Source: JAWKUK01 sp041398605
GTDB taxonomy: Bacteria > Planctomycetota > UBA1135 > GCA-002686595
Reading direction: 5' to 3'
DNA: 64,000 nucleotides
Assembly (NCBI GenBank): GCA_041398605.1
Contig: JAWKUK010000004.1
Location: 310,001 to 374,000 of the forward strand
Shown here: piece after piece, positions 36,749 to 44,621 of the stretch
Layout: every line of letters begins with the position of its first letter
How positions within the stretch are numbered: the stretch's first letter is position 1
Position numbers and translations under genes: made by a program
Notes under the pieces: generated by a model
Database searches by the model: none
Seen by the model: only the letters and a program-made list of their open reading frames with translations
What the model was told of the DNA's origin: nothing

Positions 36749-37585
36749 ATGTTCGAGTCCGTCCTCTGGCTGACCGGGATGCCGCGCTCCGGCACGAACT
36801 GGGTCTCGCAGATCCTCGCGTCGTCGCCCGCGGTCCGGATGAAGTTCTGCCCCCTGTTCTCCTACGAGTTCAAGAACCGGCTCGACGCGCGCAGCAGCGC
36901 CGCCGAATGGGCGCAGCTGCTCGCGGAGGTGTACGAGACGCGCTCCGACTACCTCGACCAAGAGTACCTGCGCAAGGACGGGCTCGTGCCCTCGTTCGTC
37001 GAGCGGCTCGCGGCGCCGCCCGTCCTCGGCATCAAGTCGACGCGCTTCCACGACCTCGCGGAAGGCCTCTTGGAGAAGGTGCCGAAGCTGCGGTTCATCG
37101 CGCTCGTGCGCAACCCGGCGGCGGTCGTGCATAGCTGGCTGACGAACCCGCACGAGTTCCCAAGGGACGCCGACCCGCGCGCGGAGTGGCGCAGCGGCGC
37201 GTGCCGCAACCGCGGCGCCGACGGCCGACGCGCGGTGGGCGAGTTCTGGGGCTTCGAGGATTGGAAAGAGACGACCAGGCGCTACCTGCGGCTCGAGCGC
37301 GAGGCGCCCATGCGCGTGCGCGTCCTGCACTACGAGGCGCTCGTCGACCAGCCCGAGCCCGTGACGCGCGACCTCTTCGCGTGGGCCGGCTTGCCGTTCA
37401 CTGGGCAGACCGCGGCGTTCCTCGCTGCCTCGACCAAGGGCAGCGACTCGCACAAGCGCTCGGTCTTCAAGTCGTCCGACGTCGCGGACCGCTGGGTGCA
37501 CGAGATCGACCCATTCATCCTGCGGGCGATCGAGGAGGACCTCGACGGTGACCCGCTCTGCCGCTTCCTCTCGACCAGGGTCTAG
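36749..37585 (+). CDS. Sulfotransferase
   Basis: The 278-residue protein has the PAPS-binding P-loop at its start (LTGMPRSGTNWVSQILASSP) and the 3'-phosphate-binding region LRFIALVRNPAAVVHSWLTN with the conserved Arg and Ser. A C-terminal helical part contains HYEALVDQPEPVTRDLFAW. These enzymes move sulfate from PAPS to hydroxyl or amino groups of carbohydrates, lipids or peptides. It is spaced 3 bp from both its neighbours, so it shares an operon with the methyltransferase and the DegT aminotransferase. The product of this region is therefore probably sulfated. Confidence 0.9.
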   Translation: MFESVLWLTGMPRSGTNWVSQILASSPAVRMKFCPLFSYEFKNRLDARSSAAEWAQLLAEVYETRSDYLDQEYLRKDGLVPSFVERLAAPPVLGIKSTRFHDLAEGLLEKVPKLRFIALVRNPAAVVHSWLTNPHEFPRDADPRAEWRSGACRNRGADGRRAVGEFWGFEDWKETTRRYLRLEREAPMRVRVLHYEALVDQPEPVTRDLFAWAGLPFTGQTAAFLAASTKGSDSHKRSVFKSSDVADRWVHEIDPFILRAIEEDLDGDPLCRFLSTRV

Positions 37586-37588
37586 CCC

Positions 37589-38806
37589 ATGCCTGCGCTC
37601 GCACAGCTCGCCCGCTTTGGCGGGCGCCCGCGCTTCGACCGGGTCCGGCCGATCGGGCAGCTCTCCGTACCCGACCGCGAACGGTTCCGCGCGAACATGC
37701 GCGAGCTGTACGCCGGCGGCGCGTCAGCGGGCAGCCTCGGGCTCGTGCAACGCTTGGAGCGCGAGCTCGCTGCGCTGCACGGCGTCGAGGCTTGCGTCGC
37801 TTACTCGAACGCGTGCGTCGCGCTCATCGCGCTGACGGAGCTCGTCGCCGTCGTCCCGGGTGGCGAGGTGATCTTGCCGGCCTTCACCTACATGGGCCTG
37901 CCGCACCTCGTGCAATGGACCGGGCACCGGCCGCGCTTCTGCGACGTCCACCCGACGGAGCACACGTTGGACGTGGACGCGGTGCGCGCGTGCATCAGGC
38001 CGAACACCGCAGCGATCCTCGGTGTGCACCAAGTCAATGCGACGTGCCGCGTCGAGGCGCTCGACGCGCTCTCGCGCGAGACGGGTGTGCCCGTGATCTA
38101 CGACGCGGTGCACGGCTTCTACAACACACACCGCGGCGCCCACGTCGGCAGCTTCGGCCGCGCAGAGGTGTTCAGCCTGCACGCGACCAAAATGCTGAAC
38201 GGCTTCGAGGGCGGCTACGTAACGACCAACGACCTCGCGCTCGCAGAGGACCTGCGCGCGCTACGCAATCACGGCCTCGGCGCAGACGGGCGCCCGCAGC
38301 GCTTCGGGCTGCACGGCGGTCTGAGCGAAGTGCACGCGGGCTTTGCCCTGGCTGGGATCCCGGAGATCGCGGCCGCGTGCGCGCGCAACTTGCGCCGCTA
38401 CGAGCGCTATCGCGCTGGCCTCGCAGGCCTCCCGGGCCTCTCCGTCGTCCCGTACCCGGAGGACGGCGAGCGGCGCAACTACGAGTTCACGCTCGTCTGG
38501 GTGGACGCGGAGTACGGCTTGGAGCGCGATCAAGTCGTCGAGGTGCTCTTGGCGGAGGGCACGCGCGCGCGGGCCTATTACGGGCCGCCCGTGCACCTGA
38601 CGGACCACCGCCCCGACGACATGCCCGCGCCCTCTCTGCCCGTCACCGAGCACCTCGCGCGCCACATCATCCAGATGCCGGTCGGCGAGCACGTGTCGCT
38701 CGAGGACATCGACGAGATCTGCGCGGTGCTGCGCACTCTGCACGAGGTGCGCGACGCGGCGCGCGCGGGCTTTGCCGCGCGATCGGACGCGGAGGTGAGC
38801 CGATGA
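37589..38806 (+). CDS. DegT/DnrJ/EryC1/StrS-family PLP aminotransferase
   Basis: The 405-residue enzyme has the family fold and an intact active site: the Schiff-base lysine K201 in VFSLHATKMLNGFEGGYV, Asp in VIYDAVHGFY (D172) binding the pyridine nitrogen, and AYSNACVAL for the phosphate. The N-terminal PAFTYMGLPHLVQWTG strand-loop is typical. The family transfers an amino group to a nucleotide-linked keto-sugar. The gene is preceded 3 bp upstream by the sulfotransferase and overlaps the next, histidine-variant paralogue by 4 nt (ATGA). Together they could build a deoxyamino sugar. Confidence 0.92.
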   Translation: MPALAQLARFGGRPRFDRVRPIGQLSVPDRERFRANMRELYAGGASAGSLGLVQRLERELAALHGVEACVAYSNACVALIALTELVAVVPGGEVILPAFTYMGLPHLVQWTGHRPRFCDVHPTEHTLDVDAVRACIRPNTAAILGVHQVNATCRVEALDALSRETGVPVIYDAVHGFYNTHRGAHVGSFGRAEVFSLHATKMLNGFEGGYVTTNDLALAEDLRALRNHGLGADGRPQRFGLHGGLSEVHAGFALAGIPEIAAACARNLRRYERYRAGLAGLPGLSVVPYPEDGERRNYEFTLVWVDAEYGLERDQVVEVLLAEGTRARAYYGPPVHLTDHRPDDMPAPSLPVTEHLARHIIQMPVGEHVSLEDIDEICAVLRTLHEVRDAARAGFAARSDAEVSR

Positions 38807-40053
38807 GCGCGCCTCAACCTGGGCCGCGGGTGCGCCTCGGCCAGCACTACCTGCCCGCCTGGGACAGCTTCCTCGCGGACTTCGACGCGCTGTTCGAGCG
38901 CCGCTTCTTCGCGAACAACGGGCCCCTCGTCGTGCGCCTCGATGCGCGCTTCGGCCCGTTTGTCGGCGCGCGCGAGTCGGTCGCGGTGACCAACGAGACG
39001 CTCGCGGCGGCGATCGCGACGCGCGCTCTGGGGCTGACGGGCCCCGTCGCGGTGCCCGCGTTGTGCAGCGTATCGCTCTTGCAGGGGCTCGCCTGGGGAG
39101 GCGCGCAGCCGGTCTTGTGCGACGTCGCCGCGGACGACGAGGGCATCGATGCGGGCCTGTTGGCGGGCGACCCGCGCCCGTATGCGGCGCTCGGCGTCGT
39201 CCTGAGCCCCCATCAGCCGCGCGTGCCCGACGCGCTGCAGCGCGAGGCTGCGCGCCGCGGCGTGCCGCTGCTCGTCGACGGGAGCCGCGCGCTCGGCTGC
39301 TTGGTCGATGGCGACCCACCGCGCCTGGGCGCAGCCGTGCGCTATCACTCGTTCCACTCGCGCCACATCGTCAACGGCGGCGAAGGCGCGAGCATCGTGA
39401 CCGACGACCCGGAGCTCGCCGAGCGCCTGCGGTATTGCCGCAGCTTCCACGCGGCCTCCGCGACGGCGCGGGTGATGCCGCGGATCAACGGCAAGATGGC
39501 TGAGGCGCCGGCGGCGCTCATCCACCGCGGCCTCGACGAATTGGAGGCGCGGATCGCGCGCAACCGGGCGCTCTTTCTCCGCTACGCCGAGCTGCTGGCC
39601 GGCGCGCCGCTGCGCGTGTTGGCGCCGAGCGCTGAGGTGCGCTCGAACCACGAGGCGCTCGAGGTGGAGCTCGCGGGGCCCGAACCTGCCGCGTGGGCGG
39701 AGCGCGCGGTGCGAGCGCTCGGCGCGGTCGGCATCGAGGCGGCGCGCCCGTTCACGCCGCGCGAGCTGACCGTCGCGCTCGCGCGACCGAGCGAGGGCCC
39801 GTCGCGCTGCGACGCGAACGTCGACCCGTCGCGCTGCGACGCCAACGTCGACCCGTCGCGCTGCGACGCGAAGATCAACCCGTCGCGCTGCGACGCGAAC
39901 GTCGGCCCGTGGCCCGTCGCCGAAGCGCGCGCGCTGCGGCGCCTCGAGCTGCCGCTTGGGGCGGGCGTGACGACCGAGGACATCGGTGAGGTCTGCGCGC
40001 TCGTGTTAGGCGCGCTCGACCCTCACCACGCTCACGCGCAATGCAACACATGA
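38803..40053 (+). CDS. DegT-fold protein with His replacing the PLP lysine, ColD/RfbH-like candidate
   Basis: The 416-residue protein is a DegT-family fold (PVAVPALCSVSLLQGLAWGG, LLVDGSRALGCLVDG). In the active-site segment YHSFHSRHIVNGGEGASIV, His188 sits exactly at the position of the Schiff-base lysine, six residues before the conserved Glu. The same Lys-to-His change defines ColD and RfbH/E1, PMP-dependent enzymes that remove the C-3 hydroxyl of a 4-keto-6-deoxy-sugar nucleotide. A length near 390-420 matches ColD rather than the Fe-S enzyme RfbH. Asp159 is kept. Residues 333-368 hold a fourfold DPSRCDANV repeat that interrupts the C-terminal domain. A strong ggagg precedes the ATG. It could be a 3-dehydratase or an inactive partner of the upstream aminotransferase. 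Confidence 0.78.
   Translation: MSAPQPGPRVRLGQHYLPAWDSFLADFDALFERRFFANNGPLVVRLDARFGPFVGARESVAVTNETLAAAIATRALGLTGPVAVPALCSVSLLQGLAWGGAQPVLCDVAADDEGIDAGLLAGDPRPYAALGVVLSPHQPRVPDALQREAARRGVPLLVDGSRALGCLVDGDPPRLGAAVRYHSFHSRHIVNGGEGASIVTDDPELAERLRYCRSFHAASATARVMPRINGKMAEAPAALIHRGLDELEARIARNRALFLRYAELLAGAPLRVLAPSAEVRSNHEALEVELAGPEPAAWAERAVRALGAVGIEAARPFTPRELTVALARPSEGPSRCDANVDPSRCDANVDPSRCDAKINPSRCDANVGPWPVAEARALRRLELPLGAGVTTEDIGEVCALVLGALDPHHAHAQCNT
39798..39905 (+). repeat. 27-bp in-frame tandem repeat (4 copies) in the ColD-like gene
   Basis: Four units of 27 bp run at 39798-39824, 39825-39851, 39852-39878 and 39879-39905. They encode PSRCDA(N/K)(V/I)(D/N/G). Copies differ by only a few bases. 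The array adds 36 residues with four Cys to a domain that has no such insertion in family members known to me. Confidence 0.93.
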
Positions 40054-41030
40054 TCGAGCGCGAGCTGGTCCTGCACATTGGCGCGCCGAAGACGGGCACG
40101 ACGGCGACGCAGCGCTTCTTCACAGAGGCCGCGCCGGCGCTGGCGCAGCGCGGGGTCCTCTACCCCGACGTGTGCCTGCGCGGTTATGGGCACCATGACC
40201 TCGCGTTCCTCATCGGGGGCGGATACCCGGCCTGGGCGACGCCGCAAGCGCGCGACCTTGAATCACTCGCGGTGGACCTGGACGCGGCGCTCATGAGCGA
40301 CGCGCCGCAGGTGATCCTGTCGAGCGAGGACTTCTTCTTGCAGCCGGATCCGGCGGCGTTGAAGGCGCTCTTGGAGCGCTCCCCCTCGGGCCGCAGGACG
40401 CGCGTCCTCGTGCATGTGCGGCGCCAGGACCACATGGCGCTCTCCTGGTACAACCAAGCGGTGAAGGCGCAGGGCTTCACGGGGACGTTCGCAGAGTGCG
40501 AGCGCGAGACCGCGCACCTCTGGGACTACGCGGCGCAGCTCGAGGCGTGGGCCGCGGCCTTTGGCGCGGACGCGTTGATCGTGCGCGTGTACGAGCGTGG
40601 CGCGCTCGTCGCGGACGACATCGTCCTGGACGTGCTTGCAGCGCTGGAGATCGACGCCGCGGGGCTCGCGCGCGTCGCTGCGCCGGTCAACACGCGGCTC
40701 GTGCGCGACATCTTGGAGTTCCAGCGCCAAGTGAACCGGTTGCCGCTCTCGCGCGAGCAGAAGCGCCGCTTCCACAAGCAGCTCATGGCGCTGTCCGAGG
40801 CGACGCGCGAGCGCAGGATCTTTGACGACGCGCCGCTGATCGGACCGAGCGAGCGCCGGACGCTGATCGAACGCTATGCCGCGAGCAATCGCGAGGTCGC
40901 GCAGCGCTGGCTGGGTCGCGACGAGCTCTTCTCGGAGCCGCTGCCGGGGGGGCCGGAGCCGGCGCCGTGGCCCGGCGCGGACGCGACCCGCACGCAGCTG
41001 ATCTTCGGCTGGATCCTCTCGAACCTCTAA
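40050..41030 (+). CDS. Sulfotransferase-like P-loop protein
   Basis: The 326-residue protein opens with a P-loop of the sulfotransferase type (LVLHIGAPKTGTTATQRFF). It has the segment RTRVLVHVRRQDHMALSWYN, matching the 3'-phosphate-binding Arg/Ser region, and an otherwise helical C-terminus. This group is common in surface polysaccharide and capsule clusters and differs from the sulfotransferase at 36749. Two in-frame ATGs exist at 40041 and 40050; the second overlaps the upstream TGA by 4 nt (ATGA) and is preferred. It closes the plus-strand gene run; a large palindrome follows. Confidence 0.82.
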   Translation: MIERELVLHIGAPKTGTTATQRFFTEAAPALAQRGVLYPDVCLRGYGHHDLAFLIGGGYPAWATPQARDLESLAVDLDAALMSDAPQVILSSEDFFLQPDPAALKALLERSPSGRRTRVLVHVRRQDHMALSWYNQAVKAQGFTGTFAECERETAHLWDYAAQLEAWAAAFGADALIVRVYERGALVADDIVLDVLAALEIDAAGLARVAAPVNTRLVRDILEFQRQVNRLPLSREQKRRFHKQLMALSEATRERRIFDDAPLIGPSERRTLIERYAASNREVAQRWLGRDELFSEPLPGGPEPAPWPGADATRTQLIFGWILSNL

Positions 41031-41191
41031 GAGCCTGCGCCACAGAACGCGGTTCGCAGCGTGGTGCTCCCGTGCGTTGGAGCAAGGCGCAGCAAGTCCC
41101 TCATAGCTTGACGCCATTTGGAACCTTGCTGCAACGCGGCTCCGGCGCGCGGGCGCGCCGCGCTGCGAACCGCGTTCTGTGGCGCAAGCTC
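41031..41191. repeat. Large imperfect palindrome between convergent genes
   Basis: Left arm 41031-41061 pairs with 41161-41191 with a single mismatch over 31 bp; the inner 25 bp (41037-41061 with 41161-41185) are perfect. Pairing continues imperfectly inwards (41062-41071 with 41151-41160, and 41078-41096 with about 41126-41144), leaving a central loop of about 30 bp near 41097-41125. The element follows the sulfotransferase stop directly and faces a convergent DegT gene. It could be a REP/BIME-like or miniature mobile palindrome, a two-way terminator, or a folded RNA. The remaining gap to 41322 shows nothing recognisable. Confidence 0.85.
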
Positions 41192-41322
41192 CTGGGTGCA
41201 ATCGGACGCCGCGACCGCTATCGGCGAGCAGCGCGAAGGCAGGAGCGCACCTGGTACGGCGCCGAACCCTCGCGGCGCATGGCGCTGACTGCCGTCCGCA
41301 GCGGCGCACGCAGAGGTTCGAT

Positions 41323-42582
41323 TCAATGCCCGAAGAGGTCGAGCAAGGTCGTGCACACGAGGTCCAGATCCTCCTCGCCCAAGTCGTGGTGGATCGGCAA
41401 GCACAGCACGTTCTGTGACGCCTCCAACGCGCGCGGCGTGTCCGCTGCGCGCAAGTACGGCGCATAGATCGCGCTCTTGAAGGCGCGGTCGTCGAAGTAG
41501 CGCCGCGGCAAGACGCCGACCGCCTGCAAGCCTGCAGAGAGCTCCTCCGGACCCAGCCCACACTCCGGCGGGAACAGCACCGGGAAGTACGCGCCGTTCG
41601 GGGTCCAAGCTGTGTCCTCGAAGAGGCCGCGCGGCAACGCGACACCATCGCCCTCGAGCGGCGCGAGGCGCTCGAGGTACTGCACCCCCACCGCCACCCG
41701 CCGCGCGATGGCGCCCTCTACCAAGGGCAGCACGCTGAGCCCGAACGCCGCGCGGAACTCGTCCACCTTCGCGTTGGTGCCGAACTCGGTCTGGCCGTCG
41801 AGGCCCGCGAAGCCGAAGTTGCGCAGGCGGTCGACGTGCGCATTGACCTGCGCGTCACGCGACGTGACCGCGCCGCCCTCGAGGGTGCTGAACACCTTGG
41901 TCGCGTGGAAGCTCCAGGCGCTGCCGTCGCCGAGCGCCGCGAGCGACCCCTCCTCGAGCGCCACGCCGAAGGCGTGCGCCGCGTCAAAGACGAGCTTCAG
42001 CCCGTGGCGCGCAGCCAGCGCGCCCAACGCCGAAGAGTCACACGGGCGACCGTACGTATGCACCGCGAGGATCGCGCTCGTCCGCGGCGTGATCGCGGCC
42101 GCGACCTGCGCGGGGTCCACGCAGAAGTCCGGGCCGATGTCGACGAAGACGGGCGTCCAGGCGGGATCACGGCATAGGAGGTTCCAGGTCGCCGGGAAGC
42201 TGAACGCGGGCACGATGACCTCGCCGGGCGGCACGGCGGCGCGCAGGAGCAGCTCAAGGGCCAAGGTGCCGTTCGAGACGAGGCTCAGCTCCGGCGCCGA
42301 CATGACCCGCTTCAACTCACTCGTCAGGGTCTGCGCGTAGTGCCCCTGGTTCGTGAGCCACCGCCGACCGAGGACGTCCTGCAACAGGGGCGCCAGGGCC
42401 TCCCACTCAGGCACCAGCGGCGCCGTGACCGTGACCAGCGCTTCGCCCGCGCCGCGCCCGGGCACGACCGTCCGTCTCCCGACGGGGGGCACCTCGGAGC
42501 CAAGGAGCGGGGCCAACGCGTCGGCGCTGTTGGGCCGGGGTGAGTCGACCGAAGGGACCGGAGCAAGGTCATGGGGCCACAT
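41323..42582 (-). CDS. DegT/DnrJ/EryC1/StrS-family PLP aminotransferase (third copy)
   Basis: The 419-residue enzyme has an N-terminal extension of about 45 residues and a complete active site: Lys229 in WSFHATKVFSTLEGGAVTSR, Asp200 in LVFDAAHAFGV, and LVSNGTLALELLLRA near the phosphate site. The segment VIVPAFSFPATWNLLCRDPA is typical of sugar aminotransferases acting at C-3 or C-4 of keto-sugar nucleotides. It lies on the opposite strand from the rest of the cluster and diverges from the glycosyltransferase gene, sharing a 171-bp promoter region with it. The ATG at 42582 is the likely start, because codons upstream turn Arg/Gly/Pro-rich. Its paralogues are at 37589 and 38803. Confidence 0.9.
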   Translation of the reverse strand: MWPHDLAPVPSVDSPRPNSADALAPLLGSEVPPVGRRTVVPGRGAGEALVTVTAPLVPEWEALAPLLQDVLGRRWLTNQGHYAQTLTSELKRVMSAPELSLVSNGTLALELLLRAAVPPGEVIVPAFSFPATWNLLCRDPAWTPVFVDIGPDFCVDPAQVAAAITPRTSAILAVHTYGRPCDSSALGALAARHGLKLVFDAAHAFGVALEEGSLAALGDGSAWSFHATKVFSTLEGGAVTSRDAQVNAHVDRLRNFGFAGLDGQTEFGTNAKVDEFRAAFGLSVLPLVEGAIARRVAVGVQYLERLAPLEGDGVALPRGLFEDTAWTPNGAYFPVLFPPECGLGPEELSAGLQAVGVLPRRYFDDRAFKSAIYAPYLRAADTPRALEASQNVLCLPIHHDLGEEDLDLVCTTLLDLFGH

Positions 42583-42753
42583 ACCCTGGGCGTATCGGCC
42601 GGATCGCGCCGGAGGTGTAGGCCATCGAGGGGGCGCAGCCCAGAACCCGGAGGTGCGCCGGACGGTCGCGGAGGGCCGAGGCCAGGCGGGCAGGCCGCGC
42701 TCGCCCACGACCCAGTGGACCCCAACGAGCCCAGAACGGTAGGCTCGCGAGCG

Positions 42754-43734
42754 ATGGATCGAATCCGCACCGCAATCGACGGCGAGGCTCTGCGCAGCGG
42801 CGGCGGCGCGCCGCGGGTCGCCATGCTCATGACGACCTTCCGGCATGGGGCGTTTGTCGGCGAGGCCCTCCGCGCCGCGCTGGCGCAGACCTGGTCGGCG
42901 CTCGACATCGTGGTGTCCGACGACTGCTCCGATGACCAGACCTGGTCGATCGTGACGGACATCGCCGGCCGCTACACGGGGCCGCACCGCCTCGTGCTCA
43001 TGCGTCACGGCCAGAACGGCGGCGCCGCCAAGAACCTGCTCGCGGCGATGGAGCGCACGGACGCCGCGCTGCTCCTGCTCGCCCACGGCGACGACATCTC
43101 GATGCCCAACCGGGTGCAGCGAGTGGCGGAGACCTGGATCGCGACCGGCGCGAGCCTCATCTCCCATCAGGCCATCTCCGGCCCGGACCCCGCCGAAGCG
43201 CAGCCCTTCGCCGCCGAGGGCAGCCGCAGCGGCCCGGTCTCCCTCGCCGCTCTCTGCCGGCATTCGTGGACCCCGCACATGCTCGGCGCCACGTTTGGCT
43301 TCGAGCGCCGGATCTTTGACGAGTTCGGCCCGTTCGACCGAGCGCGGCTGCCACGCGGCGGCGATCACGTCCTGCCAACGCGCGCTGCGTTGCTCGGCGG
43401 GTTCTACTACCTCCACGAGCCGCTCATGTTCTGGCGCCGGCACCCGGGACAGATGACCCACCACACGGCCGACTTCGCCGGCGGCGGACTGAGCCACGCG
43501 GAGACATGGAAGGCGTACGACTTGAACGCGCTCCTGTACCGCCTCGACGAGATCCGCGGCTTCGCGGGGCGACATGGCTCGACCCCGCTGCTCGCGCAAG
43601 CCGAGCGAACGCTCATCGCCACGATCGCCAAACATGTCCGCGACTGGTCCGTGGCGCGCGGCGCCCTCGAGAGCCAGGGCCAGACGCTGCGCTTCGAGCG
43701 CCGCCAACAGCAGGTGCAGGGGGCGGGAGCGTGA
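42754..43734 (+). CDS. Family 2 glycosyltransferase
   Basis: The 326-residue enzyme is a GT-A glycosyltransferase: VAMLMTTFRHGAFVGEALRA and IVVSDDCSDDQTWSIV bind the nucleotide-sugar, and the metal-binding DxD equivalent lies in LLLAHGDDISMPNR. The acceptor-side LPRGGDHVLPTRAALLGGFY and the HTLxxR-like tail segment FWRRHPGQMTHH follow. It transfers a sugar from an activated donor to a growing glycan in the cytoplasm. The gene is divergent from the aminotransferase and overlaps the next gene by 4 nt (GTGA). Confidence 0.9.
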   Translation: MDRIRTAIDGEALRSGGGAPRVAMLMTTFRHGAFVGEALRAALAQTWSALDIVVSDDCSDDQTWSIVTDIAGRYTGPHRLVLMRHGQNGGAAKNLLAAMERTDAALLLLAHGDDISMPNRVQRVAETWIATGASLISHQAISGPDPAEAQPFAAEGSRSGPVSLAALCRHSWTPHMLGATFGFERRIFDEFGPFDRARLPRGGDHVLPTRAALLGGFYYLHEPLMFWRRHPGQMTHHTADFAGGGLSHAETWKAYDLNALLYRLDEIRGFAGRHGSTPLLAQAERTLIATIAKHVRDWSVARGALESQGQTLRFERRQQQVQGAGA

Positions 43735-44621
43735 GGCTCGAGGTCCTATTGCTCGACGACCGCGTCGAGCGCGAGGCCCTGGCGGACCTCGCGTCGCTCG
43801 CCGCGTTCCCCGAGGTCTACATCCAAGCCTGGGTCCCTGCCCGTGACGTGCTGCAGAAGGACCGGATCGCGCAGGCCGCGCTGGACGATCCGCGCACGCT
43901 CGTCTTCACCCAAAACAACGTCGCCCGACGGCAACGCCTCGCGCACGCCGCCAAGGTCGCGCGTGGAGAGTGCCTGCTGGTGCTGCCCACGGGCCGGAGC
44001 CTGAACCCGGACGGCCTCGCCGAGCTCGCCCAGCTCGCAGCGCACGGCGGTCCGCGCTTCGTGCTCGCGCCTGGCTCCGCCCCTCGCTCTGCGTCGGGCA
44101 TCGACCCCGGCGCTACGAGCGCCGCGCCGCTCGCGCCACGCGGTCGCTTCAGCCTCGCAGAGCTGCTGCGACACCTCGACGCTGGCGCGACCGTCGCCGT
44201 CGCGCCCGACGCGCTCTTGGAGCTCGACGCGCTGCCACGCAGCGCGGACGACGCGAGCCTTTGGGGGGCGTTCTCGGCGCTCGAATTTGCGGCTTATTTC
44301 CTCGAGCGCAGCGCCGGGCGGGAATGGGCGCTCGGGACCCCGCTCTTGGCCGAGCCCGCGCACTCACACGCGGGCGGCTTCGCCGAGCAAGAGGCGCGTG
44401 CCGCTTGGAAGTTGCAAGTCTTGGCGGCGCTCTCGTTCGCCGTCGACCATGGCGACCCAAGCCCGAACGGCGTCACATACCGCGAGGCGCGACACGAACG
44501 CCTCGGTGGCGCGCTCGTCGAAGCGGTGCGCACACTGTCCACGATCCGTAACCCAAAGGTGCTCGCAGGCCTCCCGCCCGCGTGGGCCGCGCCTAGGGTC
44601 CCCGTCGGAGGCGCGTGGTGA
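43731..44621 (+). CDS. Putative glycosyltransferase-like protein
   Basis: The 296-residue protein starts at a GTG overlapping the previous stop. Its first 110 residues resemble a GT-A domain (VEVLLLDDR-type start, LVFTQNNVARRQRLAHAA, RGECLLVLPTGRSLNPDGL). The DxD motif is missing, with a hydrophobic LPTG at its place, so it may be inactive or a subunit of the preceding glycosyltransferase. The C-terminal half is helical and Ala-rich. I do not recognise a named family. GTGA overlaps on both sides show tight translational coupling with the glycosyltransferase and WbqC genes. Confidence 0.6.
   Translation: MRLEVLLLDDRVEREALADLASLAAFPEVYIQAWVPARDVLQKDRIAQAALDDPRTLVFTQNNVARRQRLAHAAKVARGECLLVLPTGRSLNPDGLAELAQLAAHGGPRFVLAPGSAPRSASGIDPGATSAAPLAPRGRFSLAELLRHLDAGATVAVAPDALLELDALPRSADDASLWGAFSALEFAAYFLERSAGREWALGTPLLAEPAHSHAGGFAEQEARAAWKLQVLAALSFAVDHGDPSPNGVTYREARHERLGGALVEAVRTLSTIRNPKVLAGLPPAWAAPRVPVGGAW

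Noticed and set aside
41285..41325. A tRNA, because ggttcgattc resembles a T-loop
   Set aside because: No acceptor, D-arm or anticodon arm pairs can be built around it.
41027..41608. A 193-codon minus-strand gene over the palindrome
   Set aside because: It overlaps the 3' end of the third DegT gene in another frame and reads through both palindrome arms; no domain is seen.
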